This document shows, in pieces, positions 35,601-44,551 of a DNA stretch of 64,000 nt; the first letter of the stretch is position 1, and every line of letters starts with the position of its first letter. A program made the translations under genes and the position numbers. Source of the stretch: Exiguobacterium sp. Helios (GTDB taxonomy: Bacteria; Bacillota; Bacilli; Exiguobacteriales; Exiguobacteriaceae); the NCBI RefSeq assembly GCF_014524545.1, contig NZ_CP053558.1:1-64000 (forward strand), written 5' to 3'. The notes below the pieces were generated by a model that saw only the letters and a list, made by a program, of their open reading frames with translations, did no database searches and had not been told where the DNA came from.

Positions 35601-36283
35601 TTCTTCGCGAAGCCAAGATAATGATTGTCATATGGTGAGACAACCTAAAAACTCAGTTCACTCGCAGCCAATCCGAAGGTTCGTGCTGGATGACGACATA
35701 ATGGTGGTGAACAACCATTCATAACAATATAAATCTATCAGATGGTATCAGTGTCCATGTCACTCTCAGCACTTGCTGACTCGGCTTAGGTGATGGACGT
35801 GTCTAAGTAAGCATGTAGTTCTTCTACTAAGTGTCCCCCGCTTCTGCTAGATACTGCATCGAATTGACGTGATTGTACACGCTACTCTCGACGACAAAGA
35901 ATTCGAGGGCGATGTAAAAAGTCTTCATGATGCATTTCCTTTCCATACTTACTCCTCCTTATTGTGGTGACTTGCATCCGAGATACAATAACACGACGGC
36001 AGCCTGTTTATTTTCGTCCCAGAGCGTCGATACTTCGAACGCTCCGTAGATTGCGTAAATTTTTGAAGAGGATACCTGCATTAATCAGGATTTTCTCCTT
36101 CTCCTTCAAATAAACTATGAGACTTAAGAACTCGACGAGGCGACAATCAATCGAGACACAGATTCGTATGTTTAGAAATGCTAAAAGTGTTCGTGACTTG
36201 GACGTACCGGTTAGAGCTGAGAATGACCACGATTAGCTTGCCACCGTCTTCCTGTTAAAGATTTACTTCATGATTTACATAAG
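35601..36283. other. Gene-free stretch, probably decayed coding DNA
   Basis: Nearly 700 bases with no frame I can support on either strand and no clear hairpin or repeat. The composition is not AT-rich like the gene before it and resembles the plasmid backbone, so it may be the worn-out remains of a gene. Confidence 0.35.
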
Positions 36284-37759
36284 TTAATCATAAATACTAT
36301 TTAAATACTCCTCACGACTCACATATATTTTTTCAAATTCTTTCGAATAGTAATGTTTGCTATTATTAACTAAATTCACAATTTCTTTTTCGCTCATCGT
36401 TAATGATAGGCAACCTTTTATTTTTAATTGAAAGTCGTCCATCAGTAATGACTTATTTCTCTCCATCAACCACTTCATTAGTTGCTCATGCTTAGGTTTT
36501 CCTAATTGTTTTACAAAGATTGAAGACTTCCCGAGGCGAAGGTTTTTCAACACACCGGTACGTGACAGAATACTCTCATAAAAGGCATCCTCGAATCCAA
36601 TGTCATCTAAGGCATGTTTAAAGCCGTTATCTTTCAACGAAGATAGAGTGAAAAATTGCTTTGCATCCACCCATTCTTCTACAGATTTTCTGTAATCAGA
36701 AATATCCTTCTCTCTGATCCCGGCTCGTGCAAGGCACGTTTCGGTGACATAGGTACCTGGACTGAGCTGCAGGATTTGCGAGAGTAATAATTTACCCTTG
36801 AGATATCTCTTTCCTGCATTTGTCTGGAGGATTGGATGTTCCTCAACGGTCAAAAATTCCCTCTCGAATATGATGCAGTCAAACAGCGAGGAAGCGGTCT
36901 GATGATGGAATCTGAAGGCAAGCTCTTTCTCAAGACGGTACCCTAACAGTTCTGCATCTACTTTCGTCAATCGCGCTAACGAATACCCAGGAACCTCCTG
37001 TGCAATGATCGCTATAAACTCATCGATGATGTACCCCTCTCTAGTAAGGATCCGTCGTAATCGGATTGCTTGTTCCTCATTAATGGCTGGAACCTTGCTA
37101 ATCTGCCTGACGCGTACAGGAAACTCCCGTCGATAGATGTCGTCTACCATTCCTGCTATGTAGTTCGCATTCATCCAAAGGCCGTGTCTTGAGATGGTAT
37201 CCCCGTTCGGGAGTGAGTCAAGCACGGCTGAGTTTCCACCCTTCGCTTTGAGATGGAGTACTAGTCCAGCATCTTGCTTCGGGAATGCGTCCTTGATTCC
37301 ATCATTCGTAAGTTTCTTGACTCGTACCCAAAACGTCTTGATTTTCCCCTGCAGAACGTCCTCTGGCATCGTCCATGTCTTGTCCCCAATGAACATGGTT
37401 CCTTTATCATCCGTCTTGAAAACTAATAGAATGAACAACGTATCACGGAAGCGTTCATAAACCTTACTTTGTTCCCAGGGCAGCTCGACCCACTCAAGAA
37501 AATCGATGGCGTCGAGTGACATCAACTCGATTGGCCTTCCTGTCTTCGCCTTCAGGTTCACGGTACGGAATGATATCTCAGGCAGGCCCGATTCCTCATG
37601 TATTCGCTGCAACTCTTCCTCTACCGTCGAGCGCATCAACTTTTGAAGATTTGTCAGCCATGCCTTGTTTCGTTCAAGGTCGGGGTTCCGACCGAATTCT
37701 CTGAAGATGTCATCGACATCCATCCCGATGTATTTCGTAAATAGTTCTCTTTCCTTCAT
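36284..37759 (-). CDS. Sau3AI/MutH-related protein with shared C-terminal module
   Basis: A 491-residue protein. Residues ~60-205 follow the pattern of the C-terminal MutH-fold domain of Sau3AI-type enzymes: ISFRTVNLKAKTGRPIELMS, then the aligned stretches TWTMPEDV, AFPKQD and VLHLKAKGG, and GLWMNANYI (compare FWLN.KYI). In Sau3AI that domain binds DNA and regulates; the catalytic half is missing here, or the nuclease site has changed. Residues ~230-491 match the C-terminal end of the 833-residue protein at 58732-61233 (LARAGIREKDISDYR against LERAGIRKRDVADFR; GFEDAFYESI against WFDDIFYERI; both end in L-x-(S/T)-IY). It stands alone on the minus strand between decayed DNA. A role in restriction-like defence is likely but unproven. 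Confidence 0.7.
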   Translation of the reverse strand: MKERELFTKYIGMDVDDIFREFGRNPDLERNKAWLTNLQKLMRSTVEEELQRIHEESGLPEISFRTVNLKAKTGRPIELMSLDAIDFLEWVELPWEQSKVYERFRDTLFILLVFKTDDKGTMFIGDKTWTMPEDVLQGKIKTFWVRVKKLTNDGIKDAFPKQDAGLVLHLKAKGGNSAVLDSLPNGDTISRHGLWMNANYIAGMVDDIYRREFPVRVRQISKVPAINEEQAIRLRRILTREGYIIDEFIAIIAQEVPGYSLARLTKVDAELLGYRLEKELAFRFHHQTASSLFDCIIFEREFLTVEEHPILQTNAGKRYLKGKLLLSQILQLSPGTYVTETCLARAGIREKDISDYRKSVEEWVDAKQFFTLSSLKDNGFKHALDDIGFEDAFYESILSRTGVLKNLRLGKSSIFVKQLGKPKHEQLMKWLMERNKSLLMDDFQLKIKGCLSLTMSEKEIVNLVNNSKHYYSKEFEKIYVSREEYLNSIYD

Positions 37760-38058
37760 TCGTACAACTTCCTTTCATGGACAAGTCAGCAGCAAACATG
37801 CTCTTCACTTCAACATTATAAAACTTGGATGAAGAAAAGTAACTCCAAAACCACGTTTTTGTAAGATGATGAGTACAATCACCTGGATAATATCCCTAGT
37901 AAAAAATTATAATCAAAATATATGTCAACGTGCTTCTTGCTCTGTCTCCTAGAAAAAGGGTTCATATGGTCACAGATGGACGCGTCACGGATTGGAACGA
38001 TTATGAGATATTAGGATTGATGTATGGCAAGAGGGCCGCTCTCGGATAGGTTGGATAC
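37760..38058. other. Promoter region of the Sau3AI-related gene
   Basis: About 300 bases upstream of the minus-strand gene at 37759. AT-rich at 37800-37930, where its promoter should lie. No hairpin or repeat stands out. Further right the DNA merges into the frameshifted gene relic. Confidence 0.35.
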
Positions 38059-39312
38059 ATGACACTTCGGTCGCTCTGTGTGATTGGCGTACGTCTCGAA
38101 GACGTCCTCAATCTCGTGGTGCGGGAGTACATCTCGATAGTCGAAGATTCCCCACCAGATGATCGATACGCTAAGAACTGATGCCTTTCGTGAATTTATG
38201 TCGTCAGGCGAAGCTCTATTACCTGACGATATCGTAGAAGCATTCCGTCTCCTACTTTATCATCGAATCCCTACTCTTGAGACGAGGAACGGACGAAGGG
38301 GGAAGGAATTTCCAACCCTTATCGGAACATCATCGGTGCCTTCGAGGAGCTACGCTTGTTTGACGATGACCGAACAATCTCAGGGGACGACGAAAAAGTG
38401 ATGTTGAAAGTCGTCCCCTGTCCTAGTAATGAACATCCTGATGCCATCTTCCCCTTGACTGTATGTTCCCATGGAATGATTCAGGTGGCGTTCTCCGCTC
38501 GCATCTTGACGGAAGGAATCGCCTCGGACACACGTCATTGGATGACGTCCTCACAATCGTCCGACGATTACCAAACGAACGTATCCTCGAGAACCATCTT
38601 TATGCCAGGATGTTCCGGAAGTTCCAACTGAGTCGGACGTTTTTCCGTAAAATCTTGCTTCATCCTATCGCGTCCGTCGTTACCTAGACCTTCTTCATGA
38701 ACGCGATACAGAAAAGGCGACGTCGAAAAAGTTTGTCGAAATGCTAGAAATCACCAAAAGTCATATGAATGATGCAGCACTAAAATCTCGTGAGCTAATC
38801 AACACGGGAGGATATGTACGGCTCCTGGAGGTAGCCTATGAAGCGACGTCGTTCTCCCTCCTCCTACGAGACATGACCGATAACACGTTAGGCATCTTCA
38901 CGCCACGTATCCTTTATGAACGATTGTCTCTCAAGATTCGAAATTTAGACGTCATCTCCCCTGCGGAACTATGACACATCCTGGCACGGAAGCATCGAGA
39001 GAACGGTGTGCGGATGTTATCGCCGAAGTAACTGCTCCCTCTAGTAGTCATCCTAGTACACATCGGGAGAGACATGCTCGCTTCATATTGAAGGATGAGG
39101 AAGAATAAGTCGAGGTCGAACCGGATATCTTTCTCCATAAGTCACGTCTATCCGACTCCGGGATTTCTCGGTCAGAACTCATGAAGTTCGTACCTTGGCT
39201 CCTCGAGAGGTCGTCGAAAGAGGATTTCATCAATTTTGCGATGGCCGAACAATCGGACGAGACCATCCTGTATACGACTTCGGGCTCAACTCTATCTTCT
39301 TCGAGGACCTGA
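38059..39312 (+). pseudogene. Long gene destroyed by several frameshifts
   Basis: Protein-like stretches follow one another on the plus strand but in changing frames: MTLRSLCVIGVRLEDVLNLV (38059), DAFREFMSSGEALLPDDIVE (about 38180), IGAFEELRLFDDDRTISGDD (about 38330), LDDVLTIVRRLPNERILENH (about 38540), YRVRRYLDLLHERDTEKATS joined to MLEITKSHMNDAALK and YERLSLKIRNLDVISPAEL (38666-38974), and SGISRSELMKFVPWLLERSS (about 39160). So a gene of some 400 codons has taken at least four indels. I do not recognise the family. The base use is like the rest of the backbone. Confidence 0.5.
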
Positions 39313-39510
39313 TACATAGAGTCCCCTCCTGCGTATTCTGAACCTACCCGGTGAGTCGGTTTATTATCAGAATCGCAGTCGTGTCCGGAATTCCGCCGAG
39401 GATTCAATCCTTAGTTTCCTGCGCAAGACCTACGTCTATTTATTAGAAGAGCTGGGGTGATTCTTTTCTGAAAAGGAATCATTCCTGAGATATATCTATG
39501 GACGATGAAA

Positions 39511-39558
39511 TCCACCTCAAAAAAAGTATGCGCCGGCGCATACTTTTTTTGAGGTGGA
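39511..39558. repeat. Perfect 48-bp palindrome, copy 1 of a shared core
   Basis: The two 24-base halves are exact reverse complements with no loop, starting TCCACCTC and centred on GCGCCGGCGC. The central 22 bases (core GTATGCGCCGGCGCATAC plus AA and TT) recur at 40455-40476. A terminator is possible for copy 1, because it contains A7/T7 tracts, but not for copy 2. Confidence 0.75.
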
Positions 39559-40164
39559 TATCCGCAGTCTAGATACATAATTTCTTGGACGTATGATTCC
39601 AGCTTGTCTTCCGCCCCTTTATCCCCCATCCTCTTCCAAGCGGATGGTCACACTATTTCTTAGAGCGTAACATTCGTCTGTAAAATCAGTGAATGGACAT
39701 CAATCGGCCTTCTGAAAGCAAGGATGGACTCATGTATGATTGTCAGCATCGAAAGGAATGGTTGATTTTTAGTTCTCGACAGTCCTCCCTACTTGAGTTA
39801 GGACGTCTAGATAAAGTCCGTGATGCAGCATGAAATACCTCAGATCACATATAGACTAGCCCCTATCCGACGAATCAGGACGAACCTTGTCAGATAGGCC
39901 AAGGCATTTCCTATATAGTCAGATAATCATGCTCATTACAGGACATATCCGGTCTCTTCCCCTTCGCACTCTTCTGTATTATAATAGGCGACCGCCCCCT
40001 ATCCCTTAGACGAAGAAAAACTACGCATCAACATGCTCCAGTCTTTTCATCGATTCACCACAAATAGTGGAATCCATCGTAGAACCCTTCCCTCTTCAAG
40101 AACGGCATCCAAACTTTAACGTATTCTTATCATCGCCACATAGAATCCGTAAAACTACAGGGCT

Positions 40165-40180
40165 TGTTTCACGTGAAACA
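40165..40180. promoter_or_regulatory. Perfect parS site (chromosomal ParB/Spo0J type)
   Basis: TGTTTCACGTGAAACA fits the Bacillus-type parS consensus TGTTNCACGTGAAACA at every base. A diverged half-match (GTTTCACATGT) lies 11 bases further on. None of the ParB-like proteins in the window has the usual chromosomal ParB length and order, so the site may recruit the host chromosomal ParB. Confidence 0.8.
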
Positions 40181-40452
40181 TGTCTATAATCGTTTCACAT
40201 GTCAACCTTTTGTCGGCTTCTTCATGAATGCATCATCCATCATTCGAGTTGTCGTCGTACGACTCGATCAATTCCTGTGCCATGATTGTATATGTCCTTT
40301 CCAAATCCTTCTTTAGAGATATCAAACACTCAGTAGGAAAGCCCATCCGACGCCTAAAAAGTACATAAGTAAATTGTTTCTAACGACGTGTTAGTCATCA
40401 CTCCCCCTCTTGCCGGGGTGATTTATTTGAAAAATAAGGTAGTTGAAATAAT

Positions 40453-40478
40453 AGAAGTATGCGCCGGCGCATACTTCT
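40453..40478. repeat. Perfect 26-bp palindrome, copy 2, upstream of the replication gene
   Basis: AGAAGTATGCGCC and its exact reverse complement, no loop, ending 34 bases upstream of a TATGCT-like -10 box and 69 bases before the replication gene ATG. Same 22-base centre as copy 1. Position fits an operator for the replication gene. Confidence 0.7.
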
Positions 40479-40547
40479 CATCTGGTTTCCCCACAGATAC
40501 TTTGACATGATATGCTATATGCATCGAAAAAAAGGGGGCGATGCACC

Positions 40548-41984
40548 ATGGACTCTACATCATCCGTCCAACACAGACAGCTCGTCGTCTCGCAGGCGGC
40601 AAAGACGCTTCTGGAGAACGACGTCACTGAACAACTCGCTTCGACTGACATCGTCGACGTCGAGGCATATGTCGACAAACTATATGAGGAGTACTATGAG
40701 TTCCAGAACGAGGAGGACGTCTACACGAAGCTCCGCTACTACTCGTTTACGAAGCTGAAACGACGGTGGGTTCGCGCAGCCGTTCGTAACTACCTCGAGA
40801 ATAAGGGACCGATGAAAGAGCTACGGGGACTTCATAAGATGTATCTCGAATTCTGGGAGATTGCCGGGAAGGAAGGATTCCAACGAAAATTCTCGTCAGA
40901 CAACATCGACTCGCTCATGCAGGATCATATACGTGAACTGGAGGAGTGGGCTGAGAACCATAACCTGCTCATCCATACGTATCCTCACTGGGGGCAGAAG
41001 ACGAAGAACCAACGGACGAGTACGATGCGGACCGACATCCTGATGGTAATCGGGGAGGTTGCGAAGGGGTTGAAACACGTACAGCCCAAAGCCCATGTCG
41101 CGACATCGACAGCAATTACTGTCCCTTTCTTCGGGATTGCCGATCGTCTGAAGAACTCGACCGAGAAGTTCAATCAAGGTGATGGGATGACGAATGACTT
41201 GTCCTTGGACCTGCACGACTACTCCGCCCTCATCCCCAAGTATAAGCAGGGGGTGCCGAACAACCTGTCCGTCCTGGTCAGCAACGAGTTCTTGGCGGAG
41301 CTCGACGGTAAGGTACCGGACCTCGATGCAAGGGACTTCGAGGCATTCAATGAAATCCTGTCCTACCGGGACCTCACGTTCCAGACTAGCCGGAAAATCG
41401 TGTTCCCGATTTCGAAGCTCGTCAAGAAGATCTATGGCAACGACAGCGGGAATAGCTACAAGCTGACGACACAACGCTTGGTCAAGCTCGGCTATTACAG
41501 AATCGCCCTCAGAAACGAGGAAGGTGATCTGACCATCTTCGGTCTCTTCTCCTCCGTCAAGATTAGTAATTCCTCCTCCGTCCAGCTCCGTGATACGCAG
41601 GTCACCGTGACCGTCTCGGAGGAGGTCTATGATGATTTGCTGAAACAACAGATAATCAGTATCTACGGGGAGCAGATTGAGCGACTGAAGGGGACGTTCG
41701 CTTACCATCTCTCCTTCGTCCTACAGAAAGAGCGTCTCAACTCCTTCCAAATCAAGGAGGCGACACCGGCGAAGCGACATTGGCGTCAGTTCACCCACTC
41801 AATCCGATTCAACAAGAGCCGTAAGGCCGACAACCTGAAGGAACTCGAGACGAATCTTGATCGCATAAAGGACCTCGACTTCATCATCCAAGACTGGCAT
41901 CGGTCAGGAGATTACTATTTCTTGTACTTCCATCCATTGGAGCGATGGGAGCTCGACGATAAGAGCAACGTCCTTCTCCTATGA
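40548..41984 (+). CDS. Plasmid replication initiator-like protein
   Basis: A 478-residue protein. I set the start at 40548, seven bases after a GGGGGCG site; an ATG at 40512 lies in the promoter area. The order of segments fits a two-winged-helix initiator: a helical N-terminal part, then TSTAITVPFFGIADRLKN, a wing pattern LTFQTSRKIVFPISKLVKKI with GNSYKLTTQRLVKLGYYRIA, and a basic part (TPAKRHWRQFTHSIRFNKSR). I cannot place it in a named Rep family. Its place between an operator-like palindrome and a terminator, followed at once by an array of eight iterons, argues strongly for replication. Confidence 0.65.
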   Translation: MDSTSSVQHRQLVVSQAAKTLLENDVTEQLASTDIVDVEAYVDKLYEEYYEFQNEEDVYTKLRYYSFTKLKRRWVRAAVRNYLENKGPMKELRGLHKMYLEFWEIAGKEGFQRKFSSDNIDSLMQDHIRELEEWAENHNLLIHTYPHWGQKTKNQRTSTMRTDILMVIGEVAKGLKHVQPKAHVATSTAITVPFFGIADRLKNSTEKFNQGDGMTNDLSLDLHDYSALIPKYKQGVPNNLSVLVSNEFLAELDGKVPDLDARDFEAFNEILSYRDLTFQTSRKIVFPISKLVKKIYGNDSGNSYKLTTQRLVKLGYYRIALRNEEGDLTIFGLFSSVKISNSSSVQLRDTQVTVTVSEEVYDDLLKQQIISIYGEQIERLKGTFAYHLSFVLQKERLNSFQIKEATPAKRHWRQFTHSIRFNKSRKADNLKELETNLDRIKDLDFIIQDWHRSGDYYFLYFHPLERWELDDKSNVLLL

Positions 41985-42004
41985 ACGAGAGAAGCTAAAT
42001 CAGG

Positions 42005-42034
42005 CCGGATGGACCTCTAGGTCCATCCGGTTTT
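42005..42034 (+). terminator. Terminator after the replication gene
   Basis: A perfect stem CCGGATGGACCT / AGGTCCATCCGG with a two-base loop is followed by TTTT. Confidence 0.85.
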
Positions 42035-42290
42035 CGTCGTTTTAGGGGGACGGCCATGGATAGACTCTCAACGTGCATCTCATAAGGTAGACTACAGAAC
42101 TTGACGTCCAACCCAATATAAGAACATAAGTTCCTATTATAATTCAATCTTTTCTTGGACTTCCTTCATGGATTAGATAGAGATCAAGAACTATGACTGT
42201 CGAAAAATGTCGTAAAACGACCAATTTTTGAATTTGAATCGGGTAGAAAGTCCTCTGTATGACGATTCCACGCATATTTATGTCGATTTT

Positions 42291-42750
42291 GGTCGTTTCA
42301 GACCGTATCGGAAAGACACTTTTCTACCTTTGGTCGCCGGATACCGTACCGGAACGACACTTTCACCATATTGGTCGTTTTCGACCGTACCAGAACGACA
42401 TATTGGCTTTTTTTGCGCTTTTCGAAAAAAAAAATTTGAGGACTTCTCTACCTCTTTGGTCGCCGGATACCGTACCGGAACGACATTTTTTAGTGAAATG
42501 GTCGTCATGTACCGTACTGAAATGACGATTTTATCGTTTTGGTCGTCATGTACCGTACCGAAACGACATCCTGTACAAGAAAAGTCATGAAAATACTAGG
42601 CAAAAGAGGTCATGAATGGCGACATGACAGCATTCTGGAAGTTCTGGTCGTTTTTGACCGTACCGAAATGACATCATTTTCATGCCTGAAAACGGCTTAA
42701 TACCAACGTTCATAGCGTTTTGGTCGTCGATGACCGTACCGAAGATGCAC
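42291..42750 (+). repeat. Replication origin candidate: eight 29-bp iterons
   Basis: Direct repeats of exactly 29 bases start at 42291, 42332, 42373, 42458, 42500, 42541, 42646 and 42722. All begin GGTCG and have ACCGTA(C/T) in the middle, and most end in (A)ACGACAT or close variants (copies 5, 7 and 8 vary). Several neighbours are 41-42 bases apart, four helical turns, so bound proteins would line up on one face. Each unit is itself an interrupted dyad (GTCGT ... ACGAC). An AT-rich stretch (A-run at 42425) lies between units 3 and 4, a possible melting site. A reversed half unit (AAAACGACC) lies at 42214. This is a typical iteron origin. Confidence 0.85.
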
Positions 42751-42814
42751 TTTGACAGCCTCACTTCCGGACATGATACTGAATGTAATAGTCAAGAGTA
42801 GGGGAGGTGTAGAC

Positions 42815-43891
42815 ATGTCTTTGAATCAGGTGAACCGGCACGTACTGATTGCGAACAAGTTGTTGATCGCGATGAGCGGTCTGACGCGTTGGACGAAACG
42901 GCAGGATGGCTTCATGTATGAGCAACATCATTATAATATCCCAGGCCCATTCCTCGCGTTGAAGTGGACGAAGTCTCGGATCCGTCATCTTATCACGCTC
43001 CTGTCGCATTGTGACGACCAGGGTATGATTTCGCTCGTAGAGAGCGAGGACTTGGCAGGGTTCTCCCGTACATCTGTCCGTTCCCTGCATGACAATCTTC
43101 GTCTGTTCGAGGAGGTCGGCCTCATCCGTTACGACGTACATTTCTCCGGCGTCGTCTCAATCGAGCTCATCGACTATCTCGAGAACTACCGTGATTTGTT
43201 CGAAAAGTCCGGCACCTATCTCTCGAAGACCGGCTATACGTCCATCTGGTGCGGCATGGTCCGCCACTTGATGGAGATTAATCATGTCAACATCCTACGT
43301 GTGGCCTTACGAGCCCTCGTCCAGGTGGAACGGGACATCCATGTCCAGTCCCAGGAACAGGCGACTCTCACGTACGACGAGGTGAGAGGATTCCTCCCGC
43401 GCTACTGTGGTCATCGCCTTGCAGTGAAGGGTATGCTCGACCAGCTATCACGTATCTTCAGCGTGCGCCTCGTCGAGGACACGAAAGATTTCCTCACTGC
43501 CGTCAAGGGCAGCCTCTCTCTTCAGAAGCGGATACATACCGTCACCCGTCCTCTGATGTTTCACATGAAACTCGAGGAACAGGTCGACAGCAAGCGGATC
43601 AAGGAGGCGGAGCGGGCGGATACGCTCATTGGTTGGTTCGAACTCCGCGAGGTCGCTCGCGACTTCGTCGACTTCGAACGACTCGAGGTCCCTGCCGCGT
43701 CCTTACAATCGCTCAGCGACACATACGGCTTCTCTGCCTGCGGTGAGGTCCTGCGCTCTATTCGCAACGACTTCCTACGTTTCGGGGAAGGTCTCTTGGA
43801 GACGGACGTCTACCGTCCGTTTTTCGAATCTCCTGTCCTCTACCTCAACGACCGGATGAGACGACTAACTCGAAAATCGGCCATCGCATGA
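42815..43891 (+). CDS. Second replication-type winged-helix protein
   Basis: A 358-residue protein starting at 42815 behind AGGGGAGGTG; an upstream start lies inside the last iteron. Residues ~60-115 show an HTH or winged helix typical of replication initiators and DnaD-like proteins (RIRHLITLLSHCDDQGMISL, GFSRTSVRSLHDNLRLFEEV). The rest is helical, with no known motif. It is directly downstream of the iterons, so it is either the iteron-binding initiator or a helicase-loading partner; which of the two proteins flanking the origin binds the repeats cannot be read here. Confidence 0.6.
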   Translation: MSLNQVNRHVLIANKLLIAMSGLTRWTKRQDGFMYEQHHYNIPGPFLALKWTKSRIRHLITLLSHCDDQGMISLVESEDLAGFSRTSVRSLHDNLRLFEEVGLIRYDVHFSGVVSIELIDYLENYRDLFEKSGTYLSKTGYTSIWCGMVRHLMEINHVNILRVALRALVQVERDIHVQSQEQATLTYDEVRGFLPRYCGHRLAVKGMLDQLSRIFSVRLVEDTKDFLTAVKGSLSLQKRIHTVTRPLMFHMKLEEQVDSKRIKEAERADTLIGWFELREVARDFVDFERLEVPAASLQSLSDTYGFSACGEVLRSIRNDFLRFGEGLLETDVYRPFFESPVLYLNDRMRRLTRKSAIA

Positions 43892-44551
43892 TGGTCTCTT
43901 TGTCGTGACGTTTTTTGAAAATCCTCTTGAAAACAGGTGTCTTGATGTTTCATTCGACTCTTCCGATGCATAAAAACATCACAATAAGACAGTTCTTGAC
44001 CAACAGATTAGCAGTATTTAATGTGCCATACTATTCAGGAAAAAAAACAAATTCTTATTACAATAAAAAATACGATTTTAGAAGATAAACAGGACTTTGA
44101 GAATGAAAACGTCTTTTTTCGAATCAAAAAAAGAACAAGTTAGAACTTCTACAAATAGGGCAGACCTTAAATCTAATATCCTGAAGGACGCAAACTACTG
44201 GTACCAAAGGCTTCATGATCGGTTCATGTTTTCCAATTCTTTTTAATTCTCTTTTAATTCCTTCAATCTCTTATAACGTATGGAATGATAATAATATGGT
44301 CTACCCCTCTATCATATTTTTGACGAATCCACGATACGCTAAAATTAGATGTTTCTTTGAAGAAAGCTATTCGACCCAAAAGAAATATCATGTATGAGAA
44401 TTAGAAATATGTATACATTTCGACGTCGAAATGTATACATATTTTATTTTTTGTTTACATACTATTTTAACTAAAAAGACCAGTTTGTTAATGAAAAATA
44501 TTGTCTTAAGTCTATTCCTATGTGATGATGGGAGAAGAAAGGGGAGAGAAG
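43892..44551 (+). promoter_or_regulatory. Upstream region of the partition operon
   Basis: Some 660 bases, AT-rich, between the second replication gene and the first ParA gene. A weak hairpin (GGCCATC/GATGGTC, 43879-43896) at the stop of the gene before may end its transcript. The 40-bp palindrome at 44405 is the main feature; a TTTACA lies just after it. The rest shows no gene or repeat. Confidence 0.45.
44405..44444. repeat. Perfect 40-bp palindrome, likely operator or centromere
   Basis: Two 20-base halves, no loop. It is built from three smaller palindromes in a row: ATGTATACAT, TTCGACGTCGAA and ATGTATACAT again. It ends about 108 bases before the first ParA gene, so it is well placed to bind one of the partition proteins. 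Confidence 0.7.

Larger units (their letters stand above)
39313..40547. other. Regulatory or decayed region upstream of the replication gene
   Basis: More than a kilobase without a supported gene. It contains a 48-bp perfect palindrome (39511), a perfect parS box (40165) and a second copy of the palindrome core (40453), listed separately. The clustering just upstream of the replication gene suggests that this is a maintenance region, not only worn-out DNA. Confidence 0.45.

Noticed and set aside
39511..39558. 48-bp palindrome as a plain terminator
   Set aside because: Kept as a repeat, not called a terminator, because the same core recurs at 40453 without a T run and no gene ends next to either copy.
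40896..41708. Long antisense frame within the replication gene
   Set aside because: Shadow of the real gene: no ribosome site, leucine/valine-rich composition typical of the reverse strand of a GC-biased gene.
42228..42590. Overlapping open frames across the origin
   Set aside because: They arise from the iteron repeats, which lack stops in some frames; repeated peptides, no ribosome sites.
42291..42750. Possible CRISPR array
   Set aside because: Repeats have the length of CRISPR units, but spacing is irregular (12 to 76 bases between), repeats vary inside, and no cas gene is present.
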